A stretch of DNA of 53,610 bases from an uncultured delta proteobacterium (lineage in GTDB: Bacteria > Myxococcota_A > Polyangia > Polyangiales > Polyangiaceae): positions 1 through 53,610 of the forward strand of contig CAITIQ010000293.1 of the NCBI GenBank assembly GCA_903892415.1. The letters are read 5' to 3'. Below are positions 8,407-15,290 of this stretch, piece by piece. Within the stretch, counting starts at the first letter, position 1. Each line of letters begins with the position of its first letter. The position numbers and the translations under genes are program-made. The notes beneath the pieces are model-generated. The model ran no database searches, had not been told where the DNA came from, and was given only the letters and a program-made list of their open reading frames with translations.

Positions 8407-8748
8407 TCAGGTGAGAACGATCTTGCTCTGGAGAATGAAGGCCACCACGAAGGCGAGCAGCACGAGCGACTCGATCAGGGCGAGACCCAGAATCATCGGC
8501 GTCTGGATACGAGCCGCTGCTCCGGGGTTACGCGAGATGCCTTCGAGCGCCGCAGCAGTGGCACGACCCTGCGAGAGGGTTCCACCGAGGGCGGCAAGGC
8601 CGATCGCGAGCCCTGCTCCGAGCGCCAACCACGAGCTCGAGTCGAACTTGTTTGCCGGAGCCGAGGCCTGCGCAAACGCGAGGGCCGGTACCAGGACGGT
8701 GGCTGCGAACGCTGCGAGGGACAACGACAGCTTGCTCTTGAGGGACAT
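8407..8748 (-). CDS. atpE: F0F1 ATP synthase subunit c
   Basis: 113 residues; an AAGGAGC ribosome-binding site precedes the ATG. Subunit c forms the rotor ring of the F0 motor. The mature part has two transmembrane helices joined by the polar loop [13 protein letters not shown]. The ion-binding carboxylate is E93 in helix 2 ([11 protein letters not shown]). Gln 60 in helix 1 (LSQGRA) and Ser 94 next to the carboxylate are also present, part of the set seen in Na+-binding rings, but the Thr and Tyr of that set are replaced by Leu. Unlike the usual 70-90-residue proteins it has an N-terminal signal-like segment (about 1-26, ending LAFAQA), probably a cleaved leader. It follows atpB after a 135-base gap and is closed by a terminator. 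Confidence 0.95.
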   Translation of the reverse strand: MSLKSKLSLSLAAFAATVLVPALAFAQASAPANKFDSSSWLALGAGLAIGLAALGGTLSQGRATAAALEGISRNPGAAARIQTPMILGLALIESLVLLAFVVAFILQSKIVLT

Positions 8749-8883
8749 CCGAACTTGCTCCTTTCAGGGGCACACAACTAAACGTGCGCTTCTCTAGTTT
8801 GATTTGCAGCGCTTGACCAGATCGAAATCTGGAGCGCGGCATTTTTTTTGGGTTATCGAAAAGTAGGGGATCCGAAGCTTGGC

Positions 8884-9699
8884 TCAGTGAGCGTGCGCGT
8901 CTTCACCGTGACCGTGACCGTGACCGTGCTCCTCTTCGTGATGCATCGGCTCGGTGGCGAGACCGATGTACACGGTGGTGAGGAGGCAGAAAACTATCGT
9001 CTGAACGACGCAAACGATGAGACCGAGGAACGCCACCGGGATAGGCACGAAGAGCGTGACCAAACCAAGGAACAGCGCCGCTAGGAGATGGTCCACCGCG
9101 ATGTTGACCATGAGACGCACGGCCAGAGTGATGGGCCGCACGCAGGTAGAAATGATTTCGATCGGGAAGATGAGCGGAGCGAGATACCACTTCGGCCCGG
9201 CCATGTGCTTCAGGTAGTGCCAGCCGTTCTCCTTCAACCCGTAGTAGTTGAAGCAAAGGAAAACGATGATGGCGCAACCGAGCGTCACGTTCAGGCTCGA
9301 CGTCGGAGAGCCGACGCCGGGAACCATACCGATCAAGTTCGAGAAGAGGATGAAAAGGGCCAGCGACCCGATCAGCGGGAAGTAGCGCTTGGCGCGCTCG
9401 GCTCCCATGACGTCTTTGGCCATGTCGTAGAAGTAGCCAACGAGCACTTCAAAGAAGGTGGTCAGCGTGAGCTTGTCACTGGGAACTGCCGCTTCTTTGA
9501 GGTTGGTCAGCCGACCTCGAACGATCACCGCCAAGAGGAGGAGGATCCCCATGTACAGCATGCTCGTGATCACCGGCTCGGTTGAGCGGTAATCCGGATG
9601 CTGGTGCCCGATGATGCTTTCTCCCAGGTTGTGCGCGTTCGCCTTGAGGGCTGGGACTTTTTCGAGCAGGTACGTGAGCCAATACGTGTGCTTGGGCAT
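8884..9699 (-). CDS. atpB: F0F1 ATP synthase subunit a
   Basis: 271 residues, ATG start. Membrane stator subunit providing the ion half-channels. Hydrophobic helices are visible at about 45-63, 108-128, 138-156, 172-186 and 190-250. The essential stator arginine is R195 in TLAVRLMVN; the RPITL just before it matches the family's RPLSL, while the usual FGN after the Arg is MVN here. The penultimate helix has VVQTIVFCLLTTVYI. The tail after residue 250 is an atypical His/Glu/Gly-rich extension (MHHEEEHGHGHGHGED) that could bind metal. No b, delta, alpha, gamma, beta or epsilon genes are in the window. Confidence 0.95.
   Translation of the reverse strand: MPKHTYWLTYLLEKVPALKANAHNLGESIIGHQHPDYRSTEPVITSMLYMGILLLLAVIVRGRLTNLKEAAVPSDKLTLTTFFEVLVGYFYDMAKDVMGAERAKRYFPLIGSLALFILFSNLIGMVPGVGSPTSSLNVTLGCAIIVFLCFNYYGLKENGWHYLKHMAGPKWYLAPLIFPIEIISTCVRPITLAVRLMVNIAVDHLLAALFLGLVTLFVPIPVAFLGLIVCVVQTIVFCLLTTVYIGLATEPMHHEEEHGHGHGHGEDAHAH
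8905..8928 (+). repeat. Four tandem ACCGTG hexamers encoding the His/Gly tail of AtpB
   Basis: Perfect head-to-tail copies at 8905, 8911, 8917 and 8923. They encode the repeated HG part of the subunit a tail on the minus strand, and the tract could vary in length by slippage. Confidence 0.8.
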
Positions 9700-9874
9700 A
9701 CGTTTCTTCGGGTGGTCTTGCGGTTTCGCTCGGTAGCTCCGAGCGCGCGCTGCTTACCACAGGCACACGTCGACGCGGCTTTTCTTTTTCCCTAAGCTGA
9801 AACGCCCGCAGTTTCGGCCTATTGGCTCGCAGCAGGGGTCGCTATGGTGCGGTTTCCCTCGGGACCTCGGATCC

Positions 9875-11224
9875 ATGAACCCCAGCGTTTTTTTCGCGGA
9901 CAACATCCCTCCACAGGACGCCGAGCTCTTCGGCGCAGCGATTCGTGTCGCGAGCTTGGTCCCGGAAGCGGCCGCCGGAGTCGTGCGTGCGCTTCGGCTC
10001 GAACCGAGCTTCGACTGGTCGGACGTGACGGTCCTGCGTGCCGAAGATATCGCGATCAACGAGCTCGAGGACGAGCCAGTGTTGGTGAGCCGCGAGTTCC
10101 GCCATCCCCAGCAGCCGGTGTTGCTGCTCGCGTGCGCTGATCGCGCCAAGCTCGCACGGGCGACCGCCGCGGTTTCGCTCGAGGTGGAGCCACTTTCTCT
10201 GCCGTACGCCGAGCAGACGGCACAGACCGCTCATTGCCACGACGGCGATGCAGCGCGCGAGCTCGGGAGGGCGAAGCTTTTGCATCGCGGTCGCTACCAA
10301 ACCGCACGCCAAGTCGGTGGCAAGGCGGCAGCGCAGGAGCTGCTGGCCGTACCCAACGGCATGCATCTCTCGCGCTTCGCTCGGATGCTCGCACCGAGTT
10401 CACCCTCGGCTCTGCACGCAGCCCTCTTGGCGCGCAAAACCGGACAGCCGGTGCGGCTACTCCGCGACGAGCCGGCGCCGCTGGCGACGCTGCTCCCCAT
10501 CTCGTCCTGCGAAATCAGCTGCGGGGCGAGCGAGGAGGGGCTGCTCTGCGCGCTGCAACTTTCGCTCGTGTTGCACGCGGGCGCATATGCGCTCGATCCG
10601 GAGGTGCTGAATCAAGCGCTGCTATGCGCCGAGCACGGCTACCAATGGGGCTCACGTCAGCTCGACGGAGTGGTGCAACCAAGCGCCGCTTCGACGTGGA
10701 CGGCGGATTGTCCGGCCTGGGCCTTCACCCACTGGGCCGTCGAGCGGCACCTCGATTCGCTCGCAGCGCGATTGGGCCTCGACCCAATCGAGCTCAAGCT
10801 GCGCAACCTAAGGCCCGACGCGGACGGCGAGGCCAGCGTGAGGCATACCCTCGAGCTCAGCCGCTACGCCAACAAACGCTTGCAGTTCCGCGAGGAGAAC
10901 CGCGCGCGCCGGAGCCGTGGACAACGTACCCGACTGGGTATTGGGGCCTGCCTATTGGCGAGCGAGCGCCTCGGGCTTTTGTGTCAGGTCGCCCAACTCG
11001 AGTTCGATCTCGATACCTACGAGACAACGCTGCACGAACTTTGGTCCGACGACCTTTCGACGAATAACGATGGCAAGCCTTGGTTGTTTGCCGGCGGACT
11101 GGAGTCGGCGACGCAGTCGGCTGGGATCGCTGCCGCGATCGAGCATGCATCGGGCTTGGCGATTCACGATCTACCGCTCTCACCGGAGCGACTGCTCGAA
11201 GCCCACCTGGCGCTGGCGTTATGA
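9875..11224 (+). CDS. Reduced xanthine dehydrogenase/aldehyde oxidase large-subunit homologue, probably non-catalytic
   Basis: 449 residues, ATG start, against about 750 for molybdenum-cofactor (MoCo) subunits of the xanthine dehydrogenase family. The order of segments follows the family: a hammerhead start (PPQDAELFGAAIR), VLLLACADRAKLARATAAV, a shortened central part with AALLARKTGQPVRLLRDE, HAGAYALDPEVL, and VERHLDSLAARLGLDPIEL. The residues that hold the cofactor are not there: the RGFGxPQ stretch is replaced by TWTADCPAW, the glycine-rich GGGFGGKE is reduced to VGGKAAAQE, and the C-terminal region with the catalytic Glu is missing. Its stop overlaps the FAD-type partner gene (ATGA). It may be a pseudoenzyme or a scaffold; a decaying gene is the alternative, but the frame is intact. 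Confidence 0.72.
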   Translation: MNPSVFFADNIPPQDAELFGAAIRVASLVPEAAAGVVRALRLEPSFDWSDVTVLRAEDIAINELEDEPVLVSREFRHPQQPVLLLACADRAKLARATAAVSLEVEPLSLPYAEQTAQTAHCHDGDAARELGRAKLLHRGRYQTARQVGGKAAAQELLAVPNGMHLSRFARMLAPSSPSALHAALLARKTGQPVRLLRDEPAPLATLLPISSCEISCGASEEGLLCALQLSLVLHAGAYALDPEVLNQALLCAEHGYQWGSRQLDGVVQPSAASTWTADCPAWAFTHWAVERHLDSLAARLGLDPIELKLRNLRPDADGEASVRHTLELSRYANKRLQFREENRARRSRGQRTRLGIGACLLASERLGLLCQVAQLEFDLDTYETTLHELWSDDLSTNNDGKPWLFAGGLESATQSAGIAAAIEHASGLAIHDLPLSPERLLEAHLALAL

Positions 11225-12168
11225 AGGCGCGTGTCAAACGGCTCTCCAGCGCGTTGCAACCGGAGCCTTCGCTGCGGGCTGCACTGGAGAAACTCGAGCT
11301 GGGTCGCGTGCCCGACGTGGCCGCGTTGCTCGATGCGATTTACAGCCTCGCAGTGCAAGATCAGCCGGTGGTGCTGCTGGCGGGTGGGACCGACTTCCTG
11401 CTTTCGCAACCGCCGGAGACCCTCAGCGACTGGGCCACGCGTCCGCCTTTCGTGATCGACATCGCCGGCATGCCCGAGCTCTGCGGGCTGCGTATGGTCG
11501 ACGGATTTTTGCAGCTGGGCACCGGCGTGACCTTCGAGCAAATCGCAGCGGCCGAGCTCGTCGGCAGCCATGCTCCGCTGCTTTCAGCGGCCGCCCGTGG
11601 CTTCGACTCGCAAATCGCGCCGCGCGCAACGCTCGGTGGCAACGTGGCCAAACGCGCTGCACATGCCGATGGGCTAGCCGTGCTTGGGGCCTTGGATGCA
11701 GAACTCGTATTGACCGGCCGCGACGGTCCGCGGTCACTGAGCGTCGAACAATTCCTGAACAGCGATGAACGAGTGGAGACCGCGCTCGACGAGTTGATCG
11801 ACCGGATCGACCTGCCGCTACCCATCGACTTTGATGGGGGGACCCGCGTGAACTACTGGCGCAAGGTCGTCGATGCACGCGGCTGGATCAGCAAGGTTGC
11901 GCTCGCTGCATCGGCCACCAAGGTGGGCGGTGAGCTCGTTCGCTGCGGCCTTGCGATGGCCTCCGTCGGTCCGCGTACGGCGCTCATGACGCGGACGCGC
12001 GAGCTGTTCCTCTCAACCCCGCTCGCACGTATCCGCACGCAAGCGATCGAGAAGGCGGTCGATGCGGACATCGCCCCGCTCACCGACGCTGTCTCTACGA
12101 GCGTTTATCGCGCGCATGTGGCTCGAGCGCTCGTGGTGCAATTCCACCAGCAAGCGCTCGTTGCCTGA
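11221..12168 (+). CDS. FAD-binding subunit of xanthine dehydrogenase family (CoxM/XdhA-like)
   Basis: 315 residues from the ATG at 11221, which overlaps the stop of the preceding gene; the frame is open further upstream but the overlap fixes the start. The FAD-binding PCMH-type domain is visible: LLAGGTDFLLSQ (about 52-63) and TLGGNVAKRAAHADGLAVLGA (about 137-157), matching the family's AGGTDL and IGGNIA...D...L motifs. The C-terminal CO-dehydrogenase flavoprotein-type domain follows (RKVVDARGWISKVALAASA). No gene for the 2Fe-2S subunit is near, so the usual electron path from MoCo through FeS to FAD cannot be completed within this locus. It may reduce oxygen or another acceptor, or bind FAD only structurally. 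Confidence 0.85.
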   Translation: MKARVKRLSSALQPEPSLRAALEKLELGRVPDVAALLDAIYSLAVQDQPVVLLAGGTDFLLSQPPETLSDWATRPPFVIDIAGMPELCGLRMVDGFLQLGTGVTFEQIAAAELVGSHAPLLSAAARGFDSQIAPRATLGGNVAKRAAHADGLAVLGALDAELVLTGRDGPRSLSVEQFLNSDERVETALDELIDRIDLPLPIDFDGGTRVNYWRKVVDARGWISKVALAASATKVGGELVRCGLAMASVGPRTALMTRTRELFLSTPLARIRTQAIEKAVDADIAPLTDAVSTSVYRAHVARALVVQFHQQALVA

Positions 12169-12189
12169 TCCTTCAGAAGGCCTAGTCGC

Positions 12190-12828
12190 TCACAGGCCCC
12201 AATCGCTCCAGTCGTCTCCGCTGCCGTCGTCGCCACAATCACAGCCGGCATCGCAACCGCAACCGGCATCGCAACCGCAACCGGCATCGCAACCGCAGCC
12301 TGCGTCACAGCCGCTGCCTGCGTCACAGCCGCTGCCCGCGTCGCAACCACCACCGGTGTCGCAACCGCCACCCAAGTCGATGCATTGGTCGAAGGCGTTG
12401 ATCACGTCGGTGAAGTCAACGTTGCCGAAGTCGCATTGCGAACCGCAGGCGATGATGTCGTCGATCGCTTGCTGATCGAAGTAGGTGAAGAAGTCGTTGA
12501 TCGGCCCTTCGCAGTTAGCGAGGCAAGCACAGAGATCAACCGAAGCGTTGGGGTCGCCAGGGTCGCTGCCGGGGTCGCCGGGGTCGCCGGGATCGCCGGG
12601 GTCGCCGGGATCGCCGGGATCGCTGCCGGCGTCGCCACCTGCGCTGCCGTCATCGAGACCATCGAGCCCACCTTCAATTCCGCCGCTATCGCCGTCCTCG
12701 GCCTCGTCGGTGGAAACGACGTTCTGCGACTTCTCCTCAGCCGATTCGTCCGACTCGGTCGTCGGAGCGCATGCAGCGGTGGTTACGGCGAAGCAGAGCA
12801 AGCTGACGGTCTTGAGGGAGATTTTCAT
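12190..12828 (-). CDS. Cys-repeat lipoprotein with Gly-Asp-Pro linker
   Basis: 212 residues, ATG start. The signal peptide has a lipobox (TTAAC, Cys 20). Then follow an acidic Gly/Asp-rich stretch, a run of Gly-Asp-Pro triplets (about 68-92), and a helical middle with paired cysteines (CACLANCEG, CGSQCDFG). The tail has about seven six-residue units of the form C-D-A-G-x-G (about 154-195) and a Trp-rich end. It is predicted to sit on the cell surface. The repeated Cys-Asp could bind metal or form a disulfide-braced rod; both are guesses. It converges on the xanthine-dehydrogenase-like pair and has a palindrome in its promoter region. Confidence 0.75.
   Translation of the reverse strand: MKISLKTVSLLCFAVTTAACAPTTESDESAEEKSQNVVSTDEAEDGDSGGIEGGLDGLDDGSAGGDAGSDPGDPGDPGDPGDPGDPGSDPGDPNASVDLCACLANCEGPINDFFTYFDQQAIDDIIACGSQCDFGNVDFTDVINAFDQCIDLGGGCDTGGGCDAGSGCDAGSGCDAGCGCDAGCGCDAGCGCDAGCDCGDDGSGDDWSDWGL
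12248..12373 (+). repeat. Seven tandem 18-bp units encoding the C-D-A-G-x-G repeats
   Basis: Units begin at 12248, 12266, 12284, 12302, 12320, 12338 and 12356. The first two are identical and the rest diverge by a few bases each. The unit length is a multiple of three, so copy-number change would keep the frame. Confidence 0.9.
12572..12625 (+). repeat. Six tandem 9-bp units encoding Gly-Asp-Pro
   Basis: Units of GGGTCGCCG or GGATCGCCG (the last ends CTG) lie head to tail. They encode the GDP linker of the minus-strand lipoprotein. Confidence 0.88.
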
Positions 12829-12872
12829 GGTGGCCTCTTGTGCTCAGCTCATTGCACAGGCCGGGCCAAACG

Positions 12873-12887
12873 TTGACCTCCGGTCAA
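12873..12887. promoter_or_regulatory. Perfect palindrome upstream of the Cys-repeat lipoprotein gene
   Basis: TTGACC-TCC-GGTCAA, two 6-base arms with a 3-base spacer, 45-59 bases upstream of the ATG at 12828. This is a good position for an operator of a dimeric regulator. The gap 12829-13011 holds nothing else I can interpret. Confidence 0.5.
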
Positions 12888-13011
12888 TTGCGGTATTTCG
12901 CTGGTTTTCGCGAAGCCGCGACCACGGGTGCTGGCGACCGCAGTCATCACCTTGATCACTCGAGTCGACACCTTTGGCTGAGTGGAGCGCCCTCAGCGCA
13001 CCAGCTGGGTC

Positions 13012-13440
13012 TCAGCGGGGTGCCCGCAGCGAGCTCACCGAAATACCGATCGGCAGGGCGCCGTAGCCCAGCACGAAGGCCAGCGCCGAAATGTCACCGC
13101 GCGAGAGGATGATGTACACGCAGGCGAAAAGGCCCATCAGCTTGAGCCCGCCGATCACCGCCCACGGTGCGCTGCGGCCCTTCTGCGCGATGAAGGCCGC
13201 CGCTACGCGCGCAAAGATCACAAGGTTCAACGTCGCCAAAACGCCGCCGATCGCCGTGCCCAGAGCCCAAGCAGGCCCCTGCAAAATGGCGCCTAGGATC
13301 GAAAGGGCAACGGCCGCGATACCGGTGGTCTGAATCGCGCCGGAGAGCGCGTTATTCGTCTCCGCCGGGACTTCAGCCTCAGGCGCACTGGCAACGACTT
13401 CAGGCTTTTTTACTTCTTCGGCTGTGTCTTCAGTGTTCAT
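13012..13440 (-). CDS. atpI: ATP synthase subunit I-like membrane protein
   Basis: 142 residues. The ATG at 13440 is preferred: it has a G-rich Shine-Dalgarno-like GGGGGCTCC before it, whereas the ATG at 13455 has none. It overlaps the end of the upstream atpZ-like gene by 11 bases. After an acidic, Pro-rich cytoplasmic tail come four predicted transmembrane helices (about 32-52, 56-80, 90-110 and 115-135), as in AtpI. AtpI helps assemble the c-ring in some bacteria, and its gene normally precedes atpB; here atpB is 3.3 kb away. Confidence in the family is moderate because AtpI sequences diverge strongly. Confidence 0.75.
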   Translation of the reverse strand: MNTEDTAEEVKKPEVVASAPEAEVPAETNNALSGAIQTTGIAAVALSILGAILQGPAWALGTAIGGVLATLNLVIFARVAAAFIAQKGRSAPWAVIGGLKLMGLFACVYIILSRGDISALAFVLGYGALPIGISVSSLRAPR

Positions 13441-13789
13441 TGGAGCCCCCGTCATCGCGATCGCGCGCTTTGCGCGCGTCTTCTTCCCAAGCCAAATCCC
13501 GCTTTCGATCGTCGCGCTCTTTCTCCGAGAGGAAGGCCGGAACCGGGTTTCCCTCGGCGCGCTCTTCGCGTGCTGTCTCCCGCCGCATCAAGCTGAGCGC
13601 ACGTTGAATCGCGCGGATGGCCGCACCAACCCCGAGACCGAAGCCGATCCACATCAGCACCGGCTCGGTGCCGAAACGACCGTCCAAATAGCTGCCGCCA
13701 AAAAGACCAAACAGGATCGACAGCACGATCTCGAGACCGAGCGTGCCAAAGCCTCCCAGGCCTTTGTAGACGGCGGCGCGCTGTCTCAT
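13430..13789 (-). CDS. atpZ: AtpZ/AtpI-family small membrane protein
   Basis: 119 residues, ATG overlapping the stop of rdgB (ATGA). Two transmembrane hairpins are visible (LGLEIVLSILFGLFGGSYLD and WIGFGLGVGAAIRAI), separated by a short GTEPVL turn. This is the pattern of the AtpZ/AtpI family placed at the start of ATP synthase operons and proposed to take part in Mg2+/Ca2+ uptake or c-ring assembly. The C-terminus is highly charged (RDDRKRDLAWEEDARKARDR) and cytoplasmic. Confidence 0.8.
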   Translation of the reverse strand: MRQRAAVYKGLGGFGTLGLEIVLSILFGLFGGSYLDGRFGTEPVLMWIGFGLGVGAAIRAIQRALSLMRRETAREERAEGNPVPAFLSEKERDDRKRDLAWEEDARKARDRDDGGSNEH

Positions 13790-14445
13790 CCGTCCCCAAG
13801 GACGCGCATCGCGTCGATCCGGCGGGCCTCGAGCAGCGCCTCGAGCTGCGGCAAAAGCGCGCGCGCAGCCTTGCCTCGGTGACTCAGCTTGTTCTTCTCA
13901 TCGTGCGCGAGCTCGGCGTACGTGCGCCCTACGCCCGCAACCACGAACAGCGGGTCATACCCAAAGCCGCTCTCGCCTTTGGCGCTCGTTGCGATCACGC
14001 CTTCACAACGACCCTCGACGACCACCTGCTTGTCTCCCTCAGTGAAGGGATCCACCATCGCGATCACGCAGCGAAAGCGTGCTGTACGCAGACCGTCCTC
14101 GACCTCGGCGAGCTGGGTCAAAAGCGCAGCGTTGTTCTCCGCGTCGGTGGCGGCCTCATGCGCAAAGCGCGCCGAACGTACGCCTGGCCGACCAAAGAGC
14201 GCATCCACCTCCAGGCCCGAGTCATCCGCGATGGCGATCATCTGGGTGGCCGCCGCGACAGCACGCGCTTTGATCAGCGCGTTATCCTCGAAGGTGGAGC
14301 CGTCTTCCACCGGCGGCGGAAACGCAGGGAGGATCTCCCCGATGGTGATCACCTCAATGCCGATACCACCAAGCAGCGTGCGGAACTCCGCAACCTTGCC
14401 GAGGTTGTGACTGGCGAGCACGACGGTCATGAGCGGTGGTGACAT
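13786..14445 (-). CDS. rdgB: dITP/XTP pyrophosphatase (RdgB/HAM1)
   Basis: 219 residues from the ATG at 14445; an alternative ATG lies at 14430. It hydrolyses non-canonical purine nucleoside triphosphates (dITP, XTP) to monophosphates and so keeps them out of DNA. The HAM1 motifs are in place: VVLASHNLGKVAEFRTLL at the N-terminus, TFEDNALIKARAVA, IADDSGLEVDALFGRPGVRSAR, and the substrate-pocket stretch GESGFGYDPLF with FVVAGVGRTYAEL and SHRGKAARAL. It follows rph by 11 bases, the common rph-rdgB pairing, and its stop overlaps atpZ. Confidence 0.95.
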   Translation of the reverse strand: MSPPLMTVVLASHNLGKVAEFRTLLGGIGIEVITIGEILPAFPPPVEDGSTFEDNALIKARAVAAATQMIAIADDSGLEVDALFGRPGVRSARFAHEAATDAENNAALLTQLAEVEDGLRTARFRCVIAMVDPFTEGDKQVVVEGRCEGVIATSAKGESGFGYDPLFVVAGVGRTYAELAHDEKNKLSHRGKAARALLPQLEALLEARRIDAMRVLGDG

Positions 14446-14456
14446 GGCTCCTCGGC

Positions 14457-15227
14457 TCAGCCCAGCAATAGCGACGCCAGATCGACATCGGCACGGAGCA
14501 GCACGTCCTTTTGGAGGCCGCACAACGACTTCACAGCCTCCATGCCTGCGTCCACCATCTTGTCGATGTTGGCGCGGGGAACCGGCGCGCCTTCTGCGGT
14601 GCCTTGCACCTCGACGACGTTGCCAGCTGGGGTGGCCACCAGGTTCAGATCCACGCGCGCCTTCGAGTCCTCCACGTAAACGAGATCCACAGCGACGCCG
14701 TCCGGACCATCGGAGTTGTCCAGCATGCCGACGCTGATCGCCGCGACCTGCTCGCGCAATACCGGCTGCGTCAGCAGACCTTTGCGTTGCAACTTGGAGA
14801 GCGCGAGGGCCAACGCGATGAAGCCGCCAGTGACCGAGGCCGTGCGCGTGCCGCCGTCTGCCTCGAGCACGTCGCAATCAACCACCAGGCTGCGCTCGCC
14901 GAGCTTCGTCAGGTCCACGCTGGCGCGCAGCGCACGCCCGATCAGCCGCTGAATCTCCTGGGTGCGGCCGCTCGGCGCTTTGCCTCGACCGTCTCGATTC
15001 TCGCGCTTCTCCGGGCTCGACCGCGGGTGCATTTGGTACTCCGCGGTGATCCAACCTTTGCCCGAACCAACCATCCACGAGGGAACGTTGGCCTCGACCG
15101 AGGCTGTGCACAGCACCACGGTGCGCCCGGCTCGGTACAACACCGAGCCCTCCGCATTGCGCTGAAACCCTACTTGAACGTCAACCGCACGGTATTCCGA
15201 CCAGGAGCGACCATCTGAGCGAGCCAT
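14457..15227 (-). CDS. rph: Ribonuclease PH
   Basis: 256 residues, ATG start. A phosphorolytic 3'-5' exoribonuclease that trims tRNA 3' ends. It shows the N-terminal DGRSWSEYRAVDVQVGF, GRTQEIQRLIGRALRA, the conserved DCDVLEADGGTRTASVTGG, and a C-terminal VDLVYVEDSKARVDLNLVAT followed by VEVQGTAEGAPVPR. EYQMHPRSS replaces the more usual EYGMLPR, and DVLEADGG replaces DVIQADGG, both mild changes. It is the first gene of the rph-rdgB-atpZ-atpI unit. Confidence 0.96.
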   Translation of the reverse strand: MARSDGRSWSEYRAVDVQVGFQRNAEGSVLYRAGRTVVLCTASVEANVPSWMVGSGKGWITAEYQMHPRSSPEKRENRDGRGKAPSGRTQEIQRLIGRALRASVDLTKLGERSLVVDCDVLEADGGTRTASVTGGFIALALALSKLQRKGLLTQPVLREQVAAISVGMLDNSDGPDGVAVDLVYVEDSKARVDLNLVATPAGNVVEVQGTAEGAPVPRANIDKMVDAGMEAVKSLCGLQKDVLLRADVDLASLLLG

Positions 15228-15242
15228 AGCCTCGCCCTAGCA

Positions 15243-15257
15243 CGGCCGCTCCGGCCG
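15243..15257. terminator. GC hairpin between rph and the TPR gene
   Basis: CGGCCG / CGGCCG with a 3-base loop, 34 bases past the stop of the minus-strand TPR gene at 15291. There is no T-run, so it is a weak or Rho-assisted end at best. It also lies in the rph upstream region. Confidence 0.3.
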
Positions 15258-15290
15258 CGGAACCTCAGCGATGAATGACGAAGGCGGAAC

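Noticed and set aside
8867..8880. Adjacent GGATCC and AAGCTT, like a cloning linker
   Set aside because: It lies in a normal atpB-atpE gap with consistent flanks; chance occurrence is more likely than vector sequence.
9700..9874. Promoter for atpB and the xanthine-dehydrogenase-like pair
   Set aside because: The divergent gap must hold promoters, but I see no -35/-10 pair or sigma-54 site good enough to mark.
12248..12373. CRISPR-like array
   Set aside because: Units are 18 bp with no spacers, and encode a protein repeat.
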